The notes under the pieces: generated by a model
Databases searched by the model: none
Told to the model about the DNA's origin: nothing
Seen by the model: only the letters and a program-made list of their open reading frames with translations
In this document: piece by piece, positions 18,093 through 26,668 of the stretch
Layout of the letters: every line of letters starts with the position of its first letter
Position numbering within the stretch: position 1 is the stretch's first letter
Program-made: the position numbers and the translations under genes
From: Pseudomonas viridiflava
Lineage (GTDB): Bacteria; Pseudomonadota; Gammaproteobacteria; Pseudomonadales; Pseudomonadaceae
NCBI RefSeq assembly: GCF_900573885.1
Contig: NZ_UPSE01000493.1
Coordinates: 124,001 to 188,000, forward strand
Reading direction: 5' to 3'
DNA length: 64,000 bases

Positions 18093-20462
18093 TTAACTGT
18101 TGTCGGCGCGACCGGTGAAGCGTTGCAACACCCGGTAGATGGCGGTCAGGGCGCGATCCACCAGCGGGGCCTCGCGTTCGGTTTGGAGGATGCGAACCAG
18201 ACCTTGTTCCATCTCATTGGCTAAAATTGTCAGCGGTTTTATGGCCACGCGCTGGCCGCTGTGGTCGACGAACATGTAGTTGTGCGTGGTCGGGCTGAAC
18301 CATGACAGCTTCAGGTTACGCACCTGCGCGCCGTCGATGAATTCAAACCAGGTACCGAATTCGATACGGCCCAGCTCCTTGGCAATCAGCTGTGCCTGAT
18401 ACGACAGCCCCGACGCTTGTGGCGCGCTCGTCGCCAATGCGGCATCTTCGCCGAGCATGGCGCCGAGCGGGCTTTCCGACAGTACCGGATTGAGCTTGGC
18501 CGCCACCAGCGGCTGCTTGGCTTGCACGGCGTGCTGGCAGGCGACGATGTCTTGCAGCAGACGACGGATGCCGTCTTCGTGGTAACCGCCGAGAATTTCC
18601 AGGCCTTTGCGCAGGTCTTCAAGCAACTGCACACGAATCGACTGCAAACGCTCCTGGCCGGCTGCGTTCAGCGGCGTGCTGCTCCAGGCAAGCTGCTCGG
18701 CCACATCGCTGTAGCGTTGCCACTCGGGGCTGCGTTCGCCGTGGCGCAAGAGCACGAACACCAAGGCGTCGGTCCAGGTCAGCTCGAGAAAGTTGCGGAT
18801 CAGCGGCGGCGGCTGACGGTTGGCCAGGGAGCGGGCAATGATGTCTACGGCTTGCTGGCGGGCGCCGAGTAACTTGTCGCGACCCTTGGCCGCTTCCACA
18901 GCACGCCGCTCACGCAGCGCCACCTTGTGTTGCAGGTTGGTGGTGAACTCGGTGAACTCTTCCAGCAGGCTATCGAACAGTTTCAGCTCGCCGTTGAAGC
19001 CCTGGATGACGCGCTCGACTACCCAGTGGATTTTTGCCAACAGGCCACGGTCGTCTTCTTCGCCGCCATACAGCACGCCGGCCTGCGCCATGGCATTGAG
19101 CAAACGCCGCGCCGGATGATGGTGTTGGGTGAACAACGCCTTATCCAGCAACGCCACCTTGAGGTAGGGCGTATGCAGGTGGGACAGGGCGGTTTTGCAA
19201 TTGTCCGGCAGGTTTTCATCATCAAGGATGAAGTCGAAGAGCATGCCCACCAGGTCGATCACATCCGCTTCCTGGTCCGACAGTTTCTGCTGGCCGGGTT
19301 CGCTGCTGTGGGTTTCCAGTTGCTGCTGCAGGTCGACCTTGAAATCTTCGACTTGCTGCGGGCGCTGCAGACGCTGGGAAAAATCCAGTGCCGACTGCTG
19401 CTGCAAACGGTTCAGCGCATCGAGCAGATCGCTGGCCGCATAAGTGCGTGTCGCGCCGCTGGGGGCGAAGCTGGCAATGCTGCGCGTGCCGCCCAGAAGC
19501 GGAGCGTCAACGTTGTAATGGCGACGCTCGCCAAGCAGGGCGGCCAGGCTGCTGAACAGCGCGGCTGAATCGGTTGGTTCCGGACCTGAGGCGTCGTAAG
19601 GCACGCGCGGGGCGTCGGCGCCTGGCGCGGCGGCGACTACTACGGGCGCTGTGCCGGCCGGTGCCGGCTGGGCATTTCGCACGGGCTCGGTGGCTGGCGC
19701 GGGCGCTGCACTGGCGGGCTCACGGGGTGCCGTAGGCGCGCGGCGGGCGTCGGGCGTGCGCTGCGGCGCGTATTTCAGGTTGGGTAACACGCCGGCATCG
19801 ATCAGGCGTTGATTCATCGCTTCGTACAGACGGTCGAGGCTCTGCATGACGTGGCGATCAAACAACATATAAAGAATGGTTTTGATCTGAGGCGGAAACG
19901 GCGTCGGCGCCAGCGCTTCGCGGAAGGCCTGGGCAATTGCGCGCGGCCCGAACGGGTTGCTGTCTTCGCCCAGCTTCTGGCCGTTGTTCAACACGGCCAG
20001 CCGTTGCTCAAGAGCAAACAGCGGCTCGGCGCAGCGCGCTTTGACCCGGCTTACCATATTGGTGACTTGCAGGCTTTCTTCGTAATCCTCGTTTTGAACC
20101 AACGACAGATCTTCAGCGCGCACTGCCGAAGCGTTCGCTTCGGGCTCGAGCGTGCCTTCAAGAAAGTTGGAAAAATTCTGCGCGACACGCTGGTGATAGC
20201 TGCGCTCGATTTGCGGACGCTGCCGACGAATTTCGCGCATGTTGTCGAAAAACAACGACTGCACTTTATTGTTCTCGGCTTTCTCGGCGCATTCGAACAG
20301 CGTGTCATCTACCTGGCCGAAAACACCGGTGAGGTGCTCAGCCAAACGATTCATCGCAAGCTTGCGGCAACCCTGCACCAATTCACCGAACCGCGGCTGA
20401 ATTCCGCGGCTGGCAAGTGTCTGGTGGGGTCTTGGTGGTGGCGGTACGTCCTGCGTGCTCAT
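18093..20462 (-). CDS. DUF1631 family protein, copy 1
   Basis: A 789-residue soluble protein of the DUF1631 family, sometimes mislabelled thymidine phosphorylase. It has an N-terminal helical region (VDDTLFECAEKAENNKVQSLFFDNMREIRRQRPQIER), an Ala/Pro-rich linker (about 240-300), a central conserved block (VIDLVGMLFDFILDDENLPD, HPARRLLNAMAQAG) and a C-terminal beta-rich module (FGTWFEFI...NYMFVDHSGQRV). No enzyme motif was recognised. A paralogue lies at 38803-41097. AGGA precedes the ATG at 20462 by six bases, and the gene is in an operon with a PilZ gene. A role in cyclic di-GMP signalling is an inference from context. Confidence 0.85.
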   Translation of the reverse strand: MSTQDVPPPPRPHQTLASRGIQPRFGELVQGCRKLAMNRLAEHLTGVFGQVDDTLFECAEKAENNKVQSLFFDNMREIRRQRPQIERSYHQRVAQNFSNFLEGTLEPEANASAVRAEDLSLVQNEDYEESLQVTNMVSRVKARCAEPLFALEQRLAVLNNGQKLGEDSNPFGPRAIAQAFREALAPTPFPPQIKTILYMLFDRHVMQSLDRLYEAMNQRLIDAGVLPNLKYAPQRTPDARRAPTAPREPASAAPAPATEPVRNAQPAPAGTAPVVVAAAPGADAPRVPYDASGPEPTDSAALFSSLAALLGERRHYNVDAPLLGGTRSIASFAPSGATRTYAASDLLDALNRLQQQSALDFSQRLQRPQQVEDFKVDLQQQLETHSSEPGQQKLSDQEADVIDLVGMLFDFILDDENLPDNCKTALSHLHTPYLKVALLDKALFTQHHHPARRLLNAMAQAGVLYGGEEDDRGLLAKIHWVVERVIQGFNGELKLFDSLLEEFTEFTTNLQHKVALRERRAVEAAKGRDKLLGARQQAVDIIARSLANRQPPPLIRNFLELTWTDALVFVLLRHGERSPEWQRYSDVAEQLAWSSTPLNAAGQERLQSIRVQLLEDLRKGLEILGGYHEDGIRRLLQDIVACQHAVQAKQPLVAAKLNPVLSESPLGAMLGEDAALATSAPQASGLSYQAQLIAKELGRIEFGTWFEFIDGAQVRNLKLSWFSPTTHNYMFVDHSGQRVAIKPLTILANEMEQGLVRILQTEREAPLVDRALTAIYRVLQRFTGRADNS

Positions 20463-20577
20463 GGACTGTCCTGTTCAAGCCGGGCGGCTTATGCATCCTG
20501 CGGCGATCATATCTCACGCAAACATAGAGTGGTGATCACGTCGCTGCAAATCATTGTCTTAAAAGCTATTTAGGGGG

Positions 20578-20605
20578 TTGACAGGGTCGCGGATATCCTT
20601 AAAAT
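20578..20605 (+). promoter_or_regulatory. Sigma-70 promoter of the tRNA operon
   Basis: TTGACA (20578-20583), a 16-base spacer and TAAAAT (20600-20605), followed by a GC-rich discriminator as expected for stringently controlled stable RNA genes. The first tRNA begins 63 bases downstream. Confidence 0.75.
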
Positions 20606-20667
20606 GCAGCGCCTCGATACGGCAAATGGCTAACGCCAAATGACGTAGAGAGATGGAAGCAAGTAGT

Positions 20668-20743
20668 TCCGCGATAGCTCAGTCGGTAGAGCAAATGACT
20701 GTTAATCATTGGGTCCCAGGTTCGAGTCCTGGTCGCGGAGCCA
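20668..20743 (+). tRNA. tRNA-Asn (GTT)
   Basis: A 76-base cloverleaf with acceptor TCCGCGA / TCGCGGA, D-arm GCTC...GAGC, anticodon GTT at 20701-20703, T-arm GGTTCGAGTCC and an encoded CCA end. It is the first of three co-transcribed tRNAs. Confidence 0.97.
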
Positions 20744-20753
20744 ATCTTTCAAC

Positions 20754-20830
20754 CGGGGTATAGCGCAGTCCGGTAGCGCGCCTGCTTTGGGAGCAGGATG
20801 TCAGGAGTTCGAATCCCCTTACCCCGACCA
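20754..20830 (+). tRNA. tRNA-Pro (TGG)
   Basis: A 77-base cloverleaf with acceptor CGGGGTA / TACCCCG, anticodon stem CCTGC / GCAGG with loop TTTGGGA (anticodon TGG at 20788-20790), T-arm GAGTTCGAATCCCC and an encoded CCA end. Confidence 0.97.
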
Positions 20831-20835
20831 TTTTT

Positions 20836-20911
20836 GGGTCGTTAGCTCAGTTGGTAGAGCAGTTGGCTTTTAACCAATTGGTCGTAGGTTCGAGTCCCAC
20901 ACGACCCACCA
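20836..20911 (+). tRNA. tRNA-Lys (TTT)
   Basis: A 76-base cloverleaf with acceptor GGGTCGT / ACGACCC, D-arm GCTC...GAGC, anticodon loop CTTTTAA with TTT at 20869-20871, T-arm GGTTCGAGTCC and an encoded CCA end. Confidence 0.97.
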
Positions 20912-20974
20912 TTTTTGGCTCTTGATGTTAGAGGGTTGAATCTTAGGCAAAACACTTAACGGTGCAGAGCCATC

Positions 20975-21004
20975 AAAAAAGGCGTCCTTCGGGACGCCTT
21001 TTTT
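20975..21004 (+). terminator. Rho-independent terminator of the tRNA operon
   Basis: Six A, stem GGCGTCC-TTCG-GGACGCC with the stable TTCG loop, then six T; 64 bases after tRNA-Lys. Confidence 0.9.
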
Positions 21005-21042
21005 GTTTGTGCATTTTTAGATATGCCATGACTCCCAAGGCA

Positions 21043-21075
21043 CGTAGGTTGGGTTGAGCGCAGCGAAGCCCAACG
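21043..21075. repeat. Dispersed GTAGGTTGGGTTGAGC repeat, copy 4
   Basis: CGTAGGTTGGGTTGAGCGCA followed by GCGAAGCCCAACG, between the tRNA operon and the convergent ndh gene. Confidence 0.6.
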
Positions 21076-21125
21076 GGGCGATTGGTGGCCGCGCTCGTTG
21101 TCATCGAGCGCGCCGACCCGCCCTA

Positions 21126-22424
21126 TCAGTGCAGCTTCAACCGCGGCTCAGTGCCGCGCCCAATCCGATCGCTAAGCATCAGCATCATGGTGCGGAATAC
21201 GCCGTACAACGCCATCTGGTGCATGCGATACAGCGACACGTAAAACATCCGCGCCAGCCAGCCTTCCAGCATCACGCTGCCCGTGAGGTTGCCCATCAGA
21301 TTGCCTACCGCCGAAAAACTCGCCAGAGAAATCAGCGAGCCGTAATCACGGTAGCGATAGGTGGGGAGTGCCTTGCCTTCGATCCGCCACTTCAGCGATT
21401 TAGCCAACAGCGAAGCCTGCTGATGCGCCGCCTGCGCGCGTGGCGGAACGTTGCGGCCGTCTTCGCCCTGCGGGCAGGCCGCGCAATCGCCAAAGGCGAA
21501 AATATTGTCATCGCGGGTGGTTTGCAGAGTAGGGCGCACTTGCAACTGATTGATGCGATTGCTCTCCAGGCCATCGAGGTCTTTCAGGAACTCAGGCGCG
21601 CGTATGCCGGCAGCCCACACTTTGAGACTGGCTGGAATATCTTGCCCTTGCGCCGTTCTCAGGCTGTCGCGTGTCACCTCACTGACTGCCGCATTAGTCA
21701 GCACCGTCACCCCGAGTTTCTCCAGCGTGTTATGCACCGGCTGGCCGATCCGTTCCGGTAGCGCGGGCAGTACGCGCGGGCCCGCTTCGATCAAGGTGAT
21801 GCGCATGTTTTCCGGCTTGATGCTGTCCAGCCCGTACGCTGCCAGTTCATGGGCTGCGTGGTGAAGCTCGGCTGCCAGCTCTACACCGGTGGCGCCGGCG
21901 CCGACAATCGCCACGCTAATCTGACCGGCGCTGTCGGTCTGATTGGCGTGGGCACGCATGTAGTGGTTGAGCAACTGCCGGTGGAAGCGTTCGGCTTGCA
22001 CGCGGGTGTCGAGGAACAGGCAATTCTCAGCAGCGCCGGGCGTGCCGAAATCGTTGGTGGTGCTGCCAACCGCAATCACCAGCGTGTCGTAATCCAGCGT
22101 GCGTGCCGGCACCAGCTCTTCACCGCCTTCATCGACGGTCGCCGCCAGTTGAATTTTTTTCGCGGTGCGGTCGAGCCCCTGCATCCGGCCCATCTGAAAT
22201 TCAAAGTGGTTCCACTTGGCCTGGGCGACATAATTGAGCTCATCTTCGGATGAATTCAACGAGCCGGCCGCGACTTCATGCAGCAACGGTTTCCAGATGT
22301 GGGTGAGGTTGGCGTCAACCAGGGTGACGCGCGCGATGTCGCGTTTACCCAGGGTTTTACCCAGACGGGTGGCAAGCTCCAGGCCGCCGGCGCCGCCGCC
22401 GACAATAACTATGCGATGGGACAT
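21126..22424 (-). CDS. ndh: NADH dehydrogenase, type II (non-proton-pumping)
   Basis: A 432-residue NDH-2: a membrane-bound FAD enzyme that passes electrons from NADH to quinone without pumping protons. It has the N-terminal FAD fold HRIVIVGGGAGGLELATRLG, the TLDYDTLVIAVGS segment, the NADH fold ISVAIVGAGATGVELAAELHH, the FAD-contacting NIFAFGDCAACP, the quinone-side PPRAQAAHQQA, and a C-terminal amphipathic/hydrophobic region (LEGWLARMFYVSLYRMHQMALYG) for membrane attachment. The ATG is at 22424. The gene appears to be transcribed alone. Confidence 0.95.
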   Translation of the reverse strand: MSHRIVIVGGGAGGLELATRLGKTLGKRDIARVTLVDANLTHIWKPLLHEVAAGSLNSSEDELNYVAQAKWNHFEFQMGRMQGLDRTAKKIQLAATVDEGGEELVPARTLDYDTLVIAVGSTTNDFGTPGAAENCLFLDTRVQAERFHRQLLNHYMRAHANQTDSAGQISVAIVGAGATGVELAAELHHAAHELAAYGLDSIKPENMRITLIEAGPRVLPALPERIGQPVHNTLEKLGVTVLTNAAVSEVTRDSLRTAQGQDIPASLKVWAAGIRAPEFLKDLDGLESNRINQLQVRPTLQTTRDDNIFAFGDCAACPQGEDGRNVPPRAQAAHQQASLLAKSLKWRIEGKALPTYRYRDYGSLISLASFSAVGNLMGNLTGSVMLEGWLARMFYVSLYRMHQMALYGVFRTMMLMLSDRIGRGTEPRLKLH

Positions 22425-22487
22425 GGTGAGTACTCACAAGGCTTCTAAGGATTCGGGGTAAAGCCGGTGAGGCGAGCGCGAGGCAGC

Positions 22488-22661
22488 TCATAGCACTAAC
22501 CGGCTGAGTAAACGGCTGAGAAGACCAAGGCCGATAACCGTGGCCAGCACGATAAAAAGCAGAAACCAGGGACGAAACGGCCGGCGCTCGACTTGATGGT
22601 GGGGCGCGCTGAGGTGCTGATCCACGCGTTGCTGATCGTCTGGGCTGAGTCGGCTGGTCAT
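22488..22661 (-). CDS. DUF3094 small membrane protein
   Basis: A 57-residue protein: a polar N-terminus (MTSRLSPDDQQRVDQHLSAPHHQVERRPFRPW) then one membrane helix (FLLFIVLATVIGLGLLSRLLSRLVL). This matches the DUF3094 family found next to ndh in Pseudomonas; function unknown. The ATG at 22661 has GAGG about eight bases upstream, so the nine extra codons to 22688 are excluded. Confidence 0.8.
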   Translation of the reverse strand: MTSRLSPDDQQRVDQHLSAPHHQVERRPFRPWFLLFIVLATVIGLGLLSRLLSRLVL

Positions 22662-22702
22662 GGCTGGCCTCGTTTGAGATAAATCCATTCTAGTCGTGGG
22701 AT

Positions 22703-23197
22703 TTAGTCTGGCTCAACGTAAAGCATGTCCTGCAGACGAATAATCCCGCTTTCCAGCACCCGGGCGGTAATGCCGCCATGTCCGCGCGTTGCCTGGAAGG
22801 TTCCGCGTCCAAGCCTCTGTTCCAGGCGGGCGCAGGGTTGGCACCAGCCGGTGGTTTCCAGCAATGCCTGACCCAAGCGAAAGCGCCGGTTCTTCAAACT
22901 GAACAAGTTGATGCCACTGACCGCAATATTGCGGCGCATGTCCGCTGGCGTGATTGCTTCTTCGGCAGGTCTTCCCAGCAGAGCGCTGATCACCGCCAAA
23001 TGTTCCCATTGGATCAACGTCACCTGCCGGGCATTGCGTGGGCCCGGTCGGGTGTGATCGCCGGTAAGGCCCGCTTCGCGCCGCGCTTCCACGGCATCCA
23101 GTTCAATCATCGGCTCTCGCGACACGGGGCGCACGCCAATCCAGCGAACTTTGCCGTGTTGCGGTACGTCGGCGATGAGTTCCAGCAGTTGGCTCAT
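22703..23197 (-). CDS. MOSC domain protein
   Basis: A 164-residue single MOSC domain: GKVRWIGVRPVSREPM, EAGLTGDHTRPGPRNARQVTLIQWEHL, DMRRNIAVSGINL and the conserved Cys in TGWCQPCARLE, with RGHGGITARVLESG at the end. MOSC domains bind sulfur or molybdenum cofactor-type ligands; stand-alone forms are linked to handling of N-hydroxylated compounds or metal-sulfur transfer. The exact role is unknown. The start overlaps the stop of the DUF1780 gene (ATGA), so the pair is co-translated. Confidence 0.88.
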   Translation of the reverse strand: MSQLLELIADVPQHGKVRWIGVRPVSREPMIELDAVEARREAGLTGDHTRPGPRNARQVTLIQWEHLAVISALLGRPAEEAITPADMRRNIAVSGINLFSLKNRRFRLGQALLETTGWCQPCARLEQRLGRGTFQATRGHGGITARVLESGIIRLQDMLYVEPD

Positions 23198-23823
23198 AAA
23201 CTGATTCCAATATCGAGCAATACAGTGCGGCCGAGATTACGGCGCAGAAAATCCGGAGCGCCGGGGTGAGCAAACAACACCCGGGCAAAGTTGGGCCCTA
23301 ACACAGACAGCGAGCGCCAGCCCTGGTGCAGAAACTCGGTCGGCGGCGGGAAGGCGCTGTTGAAGTCGGTGATTTCGCGCTTGAGGTTTACGTAGGCGAG
23401 CATGTCGAGCGTGGCGGTGTCGATGCCGCGTTCGCGGTAGCTGGCAGTTTTTTTGCGCAGCGTCGGCGCCAAACGATTATGCAATTGGGCAGCGCTGATT
23501 TTTCGGGGTCGCGGCTCATGCTCGACCAGTTGGCTGAGGGAATACGCGTTGCGCCGCCGTTCCAGTTCCTGACGCCACTCGTCGTTGAGACGGCGCCCCT
23601 CATCCAGCACAAAAAACACCTCGAAATGCGCATCGTGAAACAGCACATCGGGCGGATCTTTTTCGGCAGCGCCGAATTCCTCCAAACGATGCGGCACGTT
23701 CAGCGCCTGCAAAAACCGTCGGCACACCCAGCGCTCACGCTCCCACTTCTGCGCGTTCGACAGCAGAGCGTTGGCCTGTTCGGCTTGATCGGTTAACAGA
23801 CGCAGGTAGTCAGAATCATCCAT
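23194..23823 (-). CDS. DUF1780 family protein
   Basis: A 209-residue soluble protein that I match to DUF1780, a Pseudomonas-type family of unknown function. Seen: a helical N-terminus (DDSDYLRLLTDQAEQANALLSNAQKWERERW), DPPDVLFHDAHFEVFFVLDEGRRLNDEW with nuclease-like acidic spacing, and FLHQGWRSLSVLGPNFARVLFAHPGAPDFLR. The D-x-E pattern around PPDVLF...FEVFFVLD is reminiscent of PD-(D/E)XK folds, but I cannot confirm this. The start at 23823 (MDDSDYL) was chosen because upstream codons to 23922 run into the divergent leader. It is the first gene of the pair with the MOSC protein. Confidence 0.75.
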   Translation of the reverse strand: MDDSDYLRLLTDQAEQANALLSNAQKWERERWVCRRFLQALNVPHRLEEFGAAEKDPPDVLFHDAHFEVFFVLDEGRRLNDEWRQELERRRNAYSLSQLVEHEPRPRKISAAQLHNRLAPTLRKKTASYRERGIDTATLDMLAYVNLKREITDFNSAFPPPTEFLHQGWRSLSVLGPNFARVLFAHPGAPDFLRRNLGRTVLLDIGISL

Positions 23824-23889
23824 GTCCGCAAGTTTAGACGTCTGACGAGGCCGGTGTAGACTGCCTTCTCGCCCAGGCAGGAGTCTTTC

Positions 23890-23979
23890 ATGTCGATTCG
23901 CCGCAAGCTGCCCACCCGCCACACCACATTGATCGGGCTATGGAGTATTCGCGTACTGGCGGAGGGCGTACCGTCGTGA
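23890..23979 (+). CDS. Short basic peptide upstream of and coupled to a membrane protein gene
   Basis: A 29-codon ORF beginning MSIRRKLPTRH with AGGAG seven bases before its ATG. Its TGA overlaps the GTG start of the following membrane protein gene (GTGA), a classic coupling arrangement. The peptide is basic at the N-terminus and hydrophobic in the middle. The strong ribosome-binding site and the overlap make translation likely; whether the peptide acts itself or only couples translation is unknown. Confidence 0.55.
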   Translation: MSIRRKLPTRHTTLIGLWSIRVLAEGVPS

Positions 23980-24656
23980 TTGCCGCCGAATTGCTATCCA
24001 CCACCACCCTGACCGCCGGCTGGCTGCTTTACCTGCCGGTTGTAGCCTGGGCCGTGTTCCGCTCGCCCTGGCTGGAGCTATTCAGCGACACGCGACGCCA
24101 GCACCTGCTGTTCGGCACGGTACTGGCGTTGTTTGCACTGTGGCTGGTCCGGCGCGATTTCGACGTGGGCGTCTCTTTCCACTTCATCGGCATGACGGTC
24201 GTGACCCTGTTGCTCGACTGGCCGCTGGCAATTGTGGGTGGCCTGGTCGCCCAACTGGGCTTACTCGCCATCGGTCGGCAAGACCTCGCGGCCATGGGCG
24301 TTAACGGCGTGCTGCTGGTGCTGGTGCCTGTTGTGGTCACCGAAGTCTGCGCGCTGTGGGTAGAACGCCGCCAATCGCAAAACCTGTTCGTCTATATCTT
24401 CTGCTCCGGCTTCTTTCCGGCTGCGTTGGCCGCACTGCTCTGCGTGCTGTTGGGCCTGTGGGTGCTGTGGATGGACGGGCGATTTCCCATGCCGTTCTGG
24501 CTGGAGGACTTTATCGGCTACCTCTGGCTGGTGATATTTCCGGAGGCCTTTATCAACGGCATGCTGGTCACTGCGCTCGTGGTGTTCAAACCGGAGTGGC
24601 TCGAAACCTTCAACCGCGACCGCTACTTGCAAGCGTCGTGGAAAGATGACGAGTAA
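23976..24656 (+). CDS. Predicted membrane protein, CbiM/ECF-permease-like (COG3235-like)
   Basis: A 226-residue integral membrane protein with about six or seven helices (LTAGWLLYLPVVAWAVF, HLLFGTVLALFALWLV, FIGMTVVTLLLDWPLAIVGGLVAQLGLLA, VLLVLVPVVVTEVCALWV, LAALLCVLLGLWVLWM, FIGYLWLVIFPEAFINGMLVTALVVF). Pattern and end resemble the CbiM-type membrane component of energy-coupling-factor transporters, but no ATPase or substrate component is adjacent and the family's N-terminal metal-binding His is absent (the start is VIAAELL). The GTG at 23976 has GGAGG ten bases upstream and overlaps the preceding short ORF. Confidence 0.75.
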   Translation: MIAAELLSTTTLTAGWLLYLPVVAWAVFRSPWLELFSDTRRQHLLFGTVLALFALWLVRRDFDVGVSFHFIGMTVVTLLLDWPLAIVGGLVAQLGLLAIGRQDLAAMGVNGVLLVLVPVVVTEVCALWVERRQSQNLFVYIFCSGFFPAALAALLCVLLGLWVLWMDGRFPMPFWLEDFIGYLWLVIFPEAFINGMLVTALVVFKPEWLETFNRDRYLQASWKDDE

Positions 24657-24763
24657 TTCGCCGTTTTTATAGCGCCGCGCCGCTTGATCTGAGTCACCGT
24701 CGCGCCGTGCACGCTTGCCACTCTGCGGCCTGCCGCACCGGCATAAATTGAGGAGATCGGGAA

Positions 24764-24979
24764 ATGAGTGCACACGCCTGGGCCAGCCAACAACTGCAGC
24801 GCAGCCTGGAGGAGGCCGCCGCTCAAGGCCTTGAAACAGGCTTGGCGCTAAGGGCATTGCTCAGCGCGGTGATCGAGCAGAGTAAACACCACCGCAGCCC
24901 TGCGGACCTGGCGCAGGAGCTGCAGTTTCTGGCTGACAACCTGGACGATGACCGCGACTACAGCTTCATGCGGCCCTGA
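24764..24979 (+). CDS. Small conserved hypothetical protein
   Basis: A 71-residue, mostly helical, acidic protein (HAWASQQLQRSLEEAAAQGLETGLALRALLSAVIEQSKHHRSPADLAQELQFLADNLDDDRDYSFMRP) with no membrane segment. AGGAG lies eight bases before the ATG at 24764. It ends two bases before the convergent yacG stop. I do not recognise the family. Confidence 0.75.
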   Translation: MSAHAWASQQLQRSLEEAAAQGLETGLALRALLSAVIEQSKHHRSPADLAQELQFLADNLDDDRDYSFMRP

Positions 24980-24981
24980 GA

Positions 24982-25188
24982 TCAGTGGCGCTGCGGCGGA
25001 ACGTCGAAATCGCTGGAGAACACTTCGTCTTCCACCGGATCACCCGGAATCGCATGTTCGCCAGACGCCCAGGCGCCAAGGTCAATCAACTTGCAACGCT
25101 CGCTGCAAAAAGGACGGGTGACATTTTTCGGCGTCCATTCAACCGGGGCGCCGCAGGTTGGGCATTTAACGACGGGAGCAGGGCTCAT
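24982..25188 (-). CDS. yacG: DNA gyrase inhibitor YacG
   Basis: A 68-residue zinc protein. Four zinc ligands are seen, Cys9, Cys12, Cys28 and Cys32, in [11 protein letters not shown] and [19 protein letters not shown], followed by an acidic tail. In E. coli YacG binds GyrB and inhibits DNA gyrase. Its ATG overlaps the coaE stop (ATGA), the usual order pilD-coaE-yacG. Confidence 0.93.
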   Translation of the reverse strand: MSPAPVVKCPTCGAPVEWTPKNVTRPFCSERCKLIDLGAWASGEHAIPGDPVEDEVFSSDFDVPPQRH

Positions 25189-25796
25189 GGCTGGCCTCCA
25201 TGAAGAGTGAGATAAAAGCGGTGCAAGCGTTCAACTTCGCTATGCAGCCAGGGTAAATCGCGGTCATTGAGCAACACGTCATCGGCATGTTTCAAGCGGT
25301 CCTCGCGCAAAGCCTGCGCCTTGAGAATCGCGTGAACCTGCTCCTGCGTCGCGCTATCGCGCAGCATTGTGCGCTCAAGTTGCAGACTCTCGGGAGCGTC
25401 CACCACCAACACCCGTTGCGTCAGCTTGTACTGACCCGACTCGATCAACAGGGGCGAAACCAGGATGGCGTACGGCGACGTAGCGCTGGCAAGACTGGCC
25501 ATGATTTCCTCGCCAATCAGCGGATGCAGCAGCGCTTCTAGCCAGCGGCGTTCTTCCGGCGCTTGAAAGACAAGACCGCGCAGCGCCGTGCGGTCCAGCT
25601 CGCCATTGGCCTGCAACACCTGCGGGCCGAAGTGCTCGACGATAGCGGCTAGCGCCGGTTTGCCCGGCTCAACCACCCAGCGAGCGGCGTGATCAGCGTC
25701 CACGCAATGCACGCCCAGATCGATAAAGTGCTGCGCGACCGCACTCTTGCCACTGCCGATGCCGCCTGTAAGCCCAAGAATCCAGGGTGTAGTCAT
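25185..25796 (-). CDS. coaE: Dephospho-CoA kinase
   Basis: CoaE phosphorylates the ribose 3'-hydroxyl of dephospho-CoA, the last step of CoA synthesis. The 203-residue product starts with the P-loop [17 protein letters not shown], followed by [15 protein letters not shown] and the lid region [32 protein letters not shown]. Both ends overlap neighbours by four bases (ATGA), showing tight coupling with pilD and yacG. Confidence 0.96.
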   Translation of the reverse strand: MTTPWILGLTGGIGSGKSAVAQHFIDLGVHCVDADHAARWVVEPGKPALAAIVEHFGPQVLQANGELDRTALRGLVFQAPEERRWLEALLHPLIGEEIMASLASATSPYAILVSPLLIESGQYKLTQRVLVVDAPESLQLERTMLRDSATQEQVHAILKAQALREDRLKHADDVLLNDRDLPWLHSEVERLHRFYLTLHGGQP

Positions 25797-26665
25797 TTAA
25801 ATCCGGCGATTTGAAGATAGGTGCCGGTTATTTGATCACCCCAGAGCAACGCAATCCAGCCGGCAATTGCCAGATAAGGACCAAACGGAATCGGCGTGCT
25901 GGTTTCCGCGTTACGCAAGCGCAGCATGATCACCCCCAACACCGCGCCCACCAGCGACGACAACAGAATCGTCAACGGCAACACCTGCCAACCACCCCAA
26001 GCGCCGAGCATGGCCAGCAACTTGAAATCGCCATAGCCCATGCCTTCCTTACCCGTCACCAGCTTGAACAGCCAATACACCGACCACAGACTCAGATAAC
26101 CGGCGATAGCACCGATCAACGCATCCTGCGCACTGGCAAACAAGCCAAACTGATTAACGATCAACCCCACCCACAGCAGAGGCAACACCAAATCGTCTGG
26201 CAATAACTGATGGTCCACATCAATCAAACTCATCGCCAACAAACCCCACGTCAGCAACAACATCGCCCCGGCTTGCCAGTTGAAACCGAAATGCCAGGCA
26301 ACGTACGCAGACAGAAGGCCGCAGGTGAGTTCGACGAGTGGGTAGCGTTTGCTGATCGGGGATTTGCAGGAAGAGCATTTGCCGCGCAGGGCTAGCCAGC
26401 TGACGACCGGGATGTTTTCCCAGGCTTTGATTTCGTGTTTGCAATGCGGGCAGCTTGAATTGGGCAGGATCAGATTGAAGGTTTCGCCCTTTGGCTCAGC
26501 CGGCAGCTCAAGAATTTCCCGCGCCTGGTTTTGCCAATCGCGCTTCATCATTACTGGAAGGCGGTAGACGACCACGTTAAGGAAGCTGCCGACGAGAAGG
26601 CCAAGACCGAGGGCAAAAAAAACAAAGGCCAGCGCGTGGCTGGCCAAAAGTTCGATGACTTGCAT
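25793..26665 (-). CDS. pilD: Type IV prepilin peptidase/N-methyltransferase
   Basis: PilD cleaves the leader of type IV prepilins and type II secretion pseudopilins and N-methylates the new N-terminus; it is an inner-membrane aspartic protease. The 290-residue product has the four-Cys zinc site (Cys72, Cys75, Cys97, Cys100 in SSCPHCKHE and GKCSSCKS), the methylase/cleft loop, and the two catalytic Asp in [12 protein letters not shown] (about Asp149) and GYGDFKLLA, with about eight membrane helices. It is the third gene of the pilB-pilC-pilD-coaE-yacG operon. Confidence 0.97.
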   Translation of the reverse strand: MQVIELLASHALAFVFFALGLGLLVGSFLNVVVYRLPVMMKRDWQNQAREILELPAEPKGETFNLILPNSSCPHCKHEIKAWENIPVVSWLALRGKCSSCKSPISKRYPLVELTCGLLSAYVAWHFGFNWQAGAMLLLTWGLLAMSLIDVDHQLLPDDLVLPLLWVGLIVNQFGLFASAQDALIGAIAGYLSLWSVYWLFKLVTGKEGMGYGDFKLLAMLGAWGGWQVLPLTILLSSLVGAVLGVIMLRLRNAETSTPIPFGPYLAIAGWIALLWGDQITGTYLQIAGFK

Positions 26666-26668
26666 GGA

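Noticed and set aside
20668..20911. tRNA genes as an integration site of a genomic island
   Set aside because: The region after the tRNAs holds a terminator, a short repeat and the core gene ndh; no integrase and no direct repeat of the tRNA 3' end was noticed.
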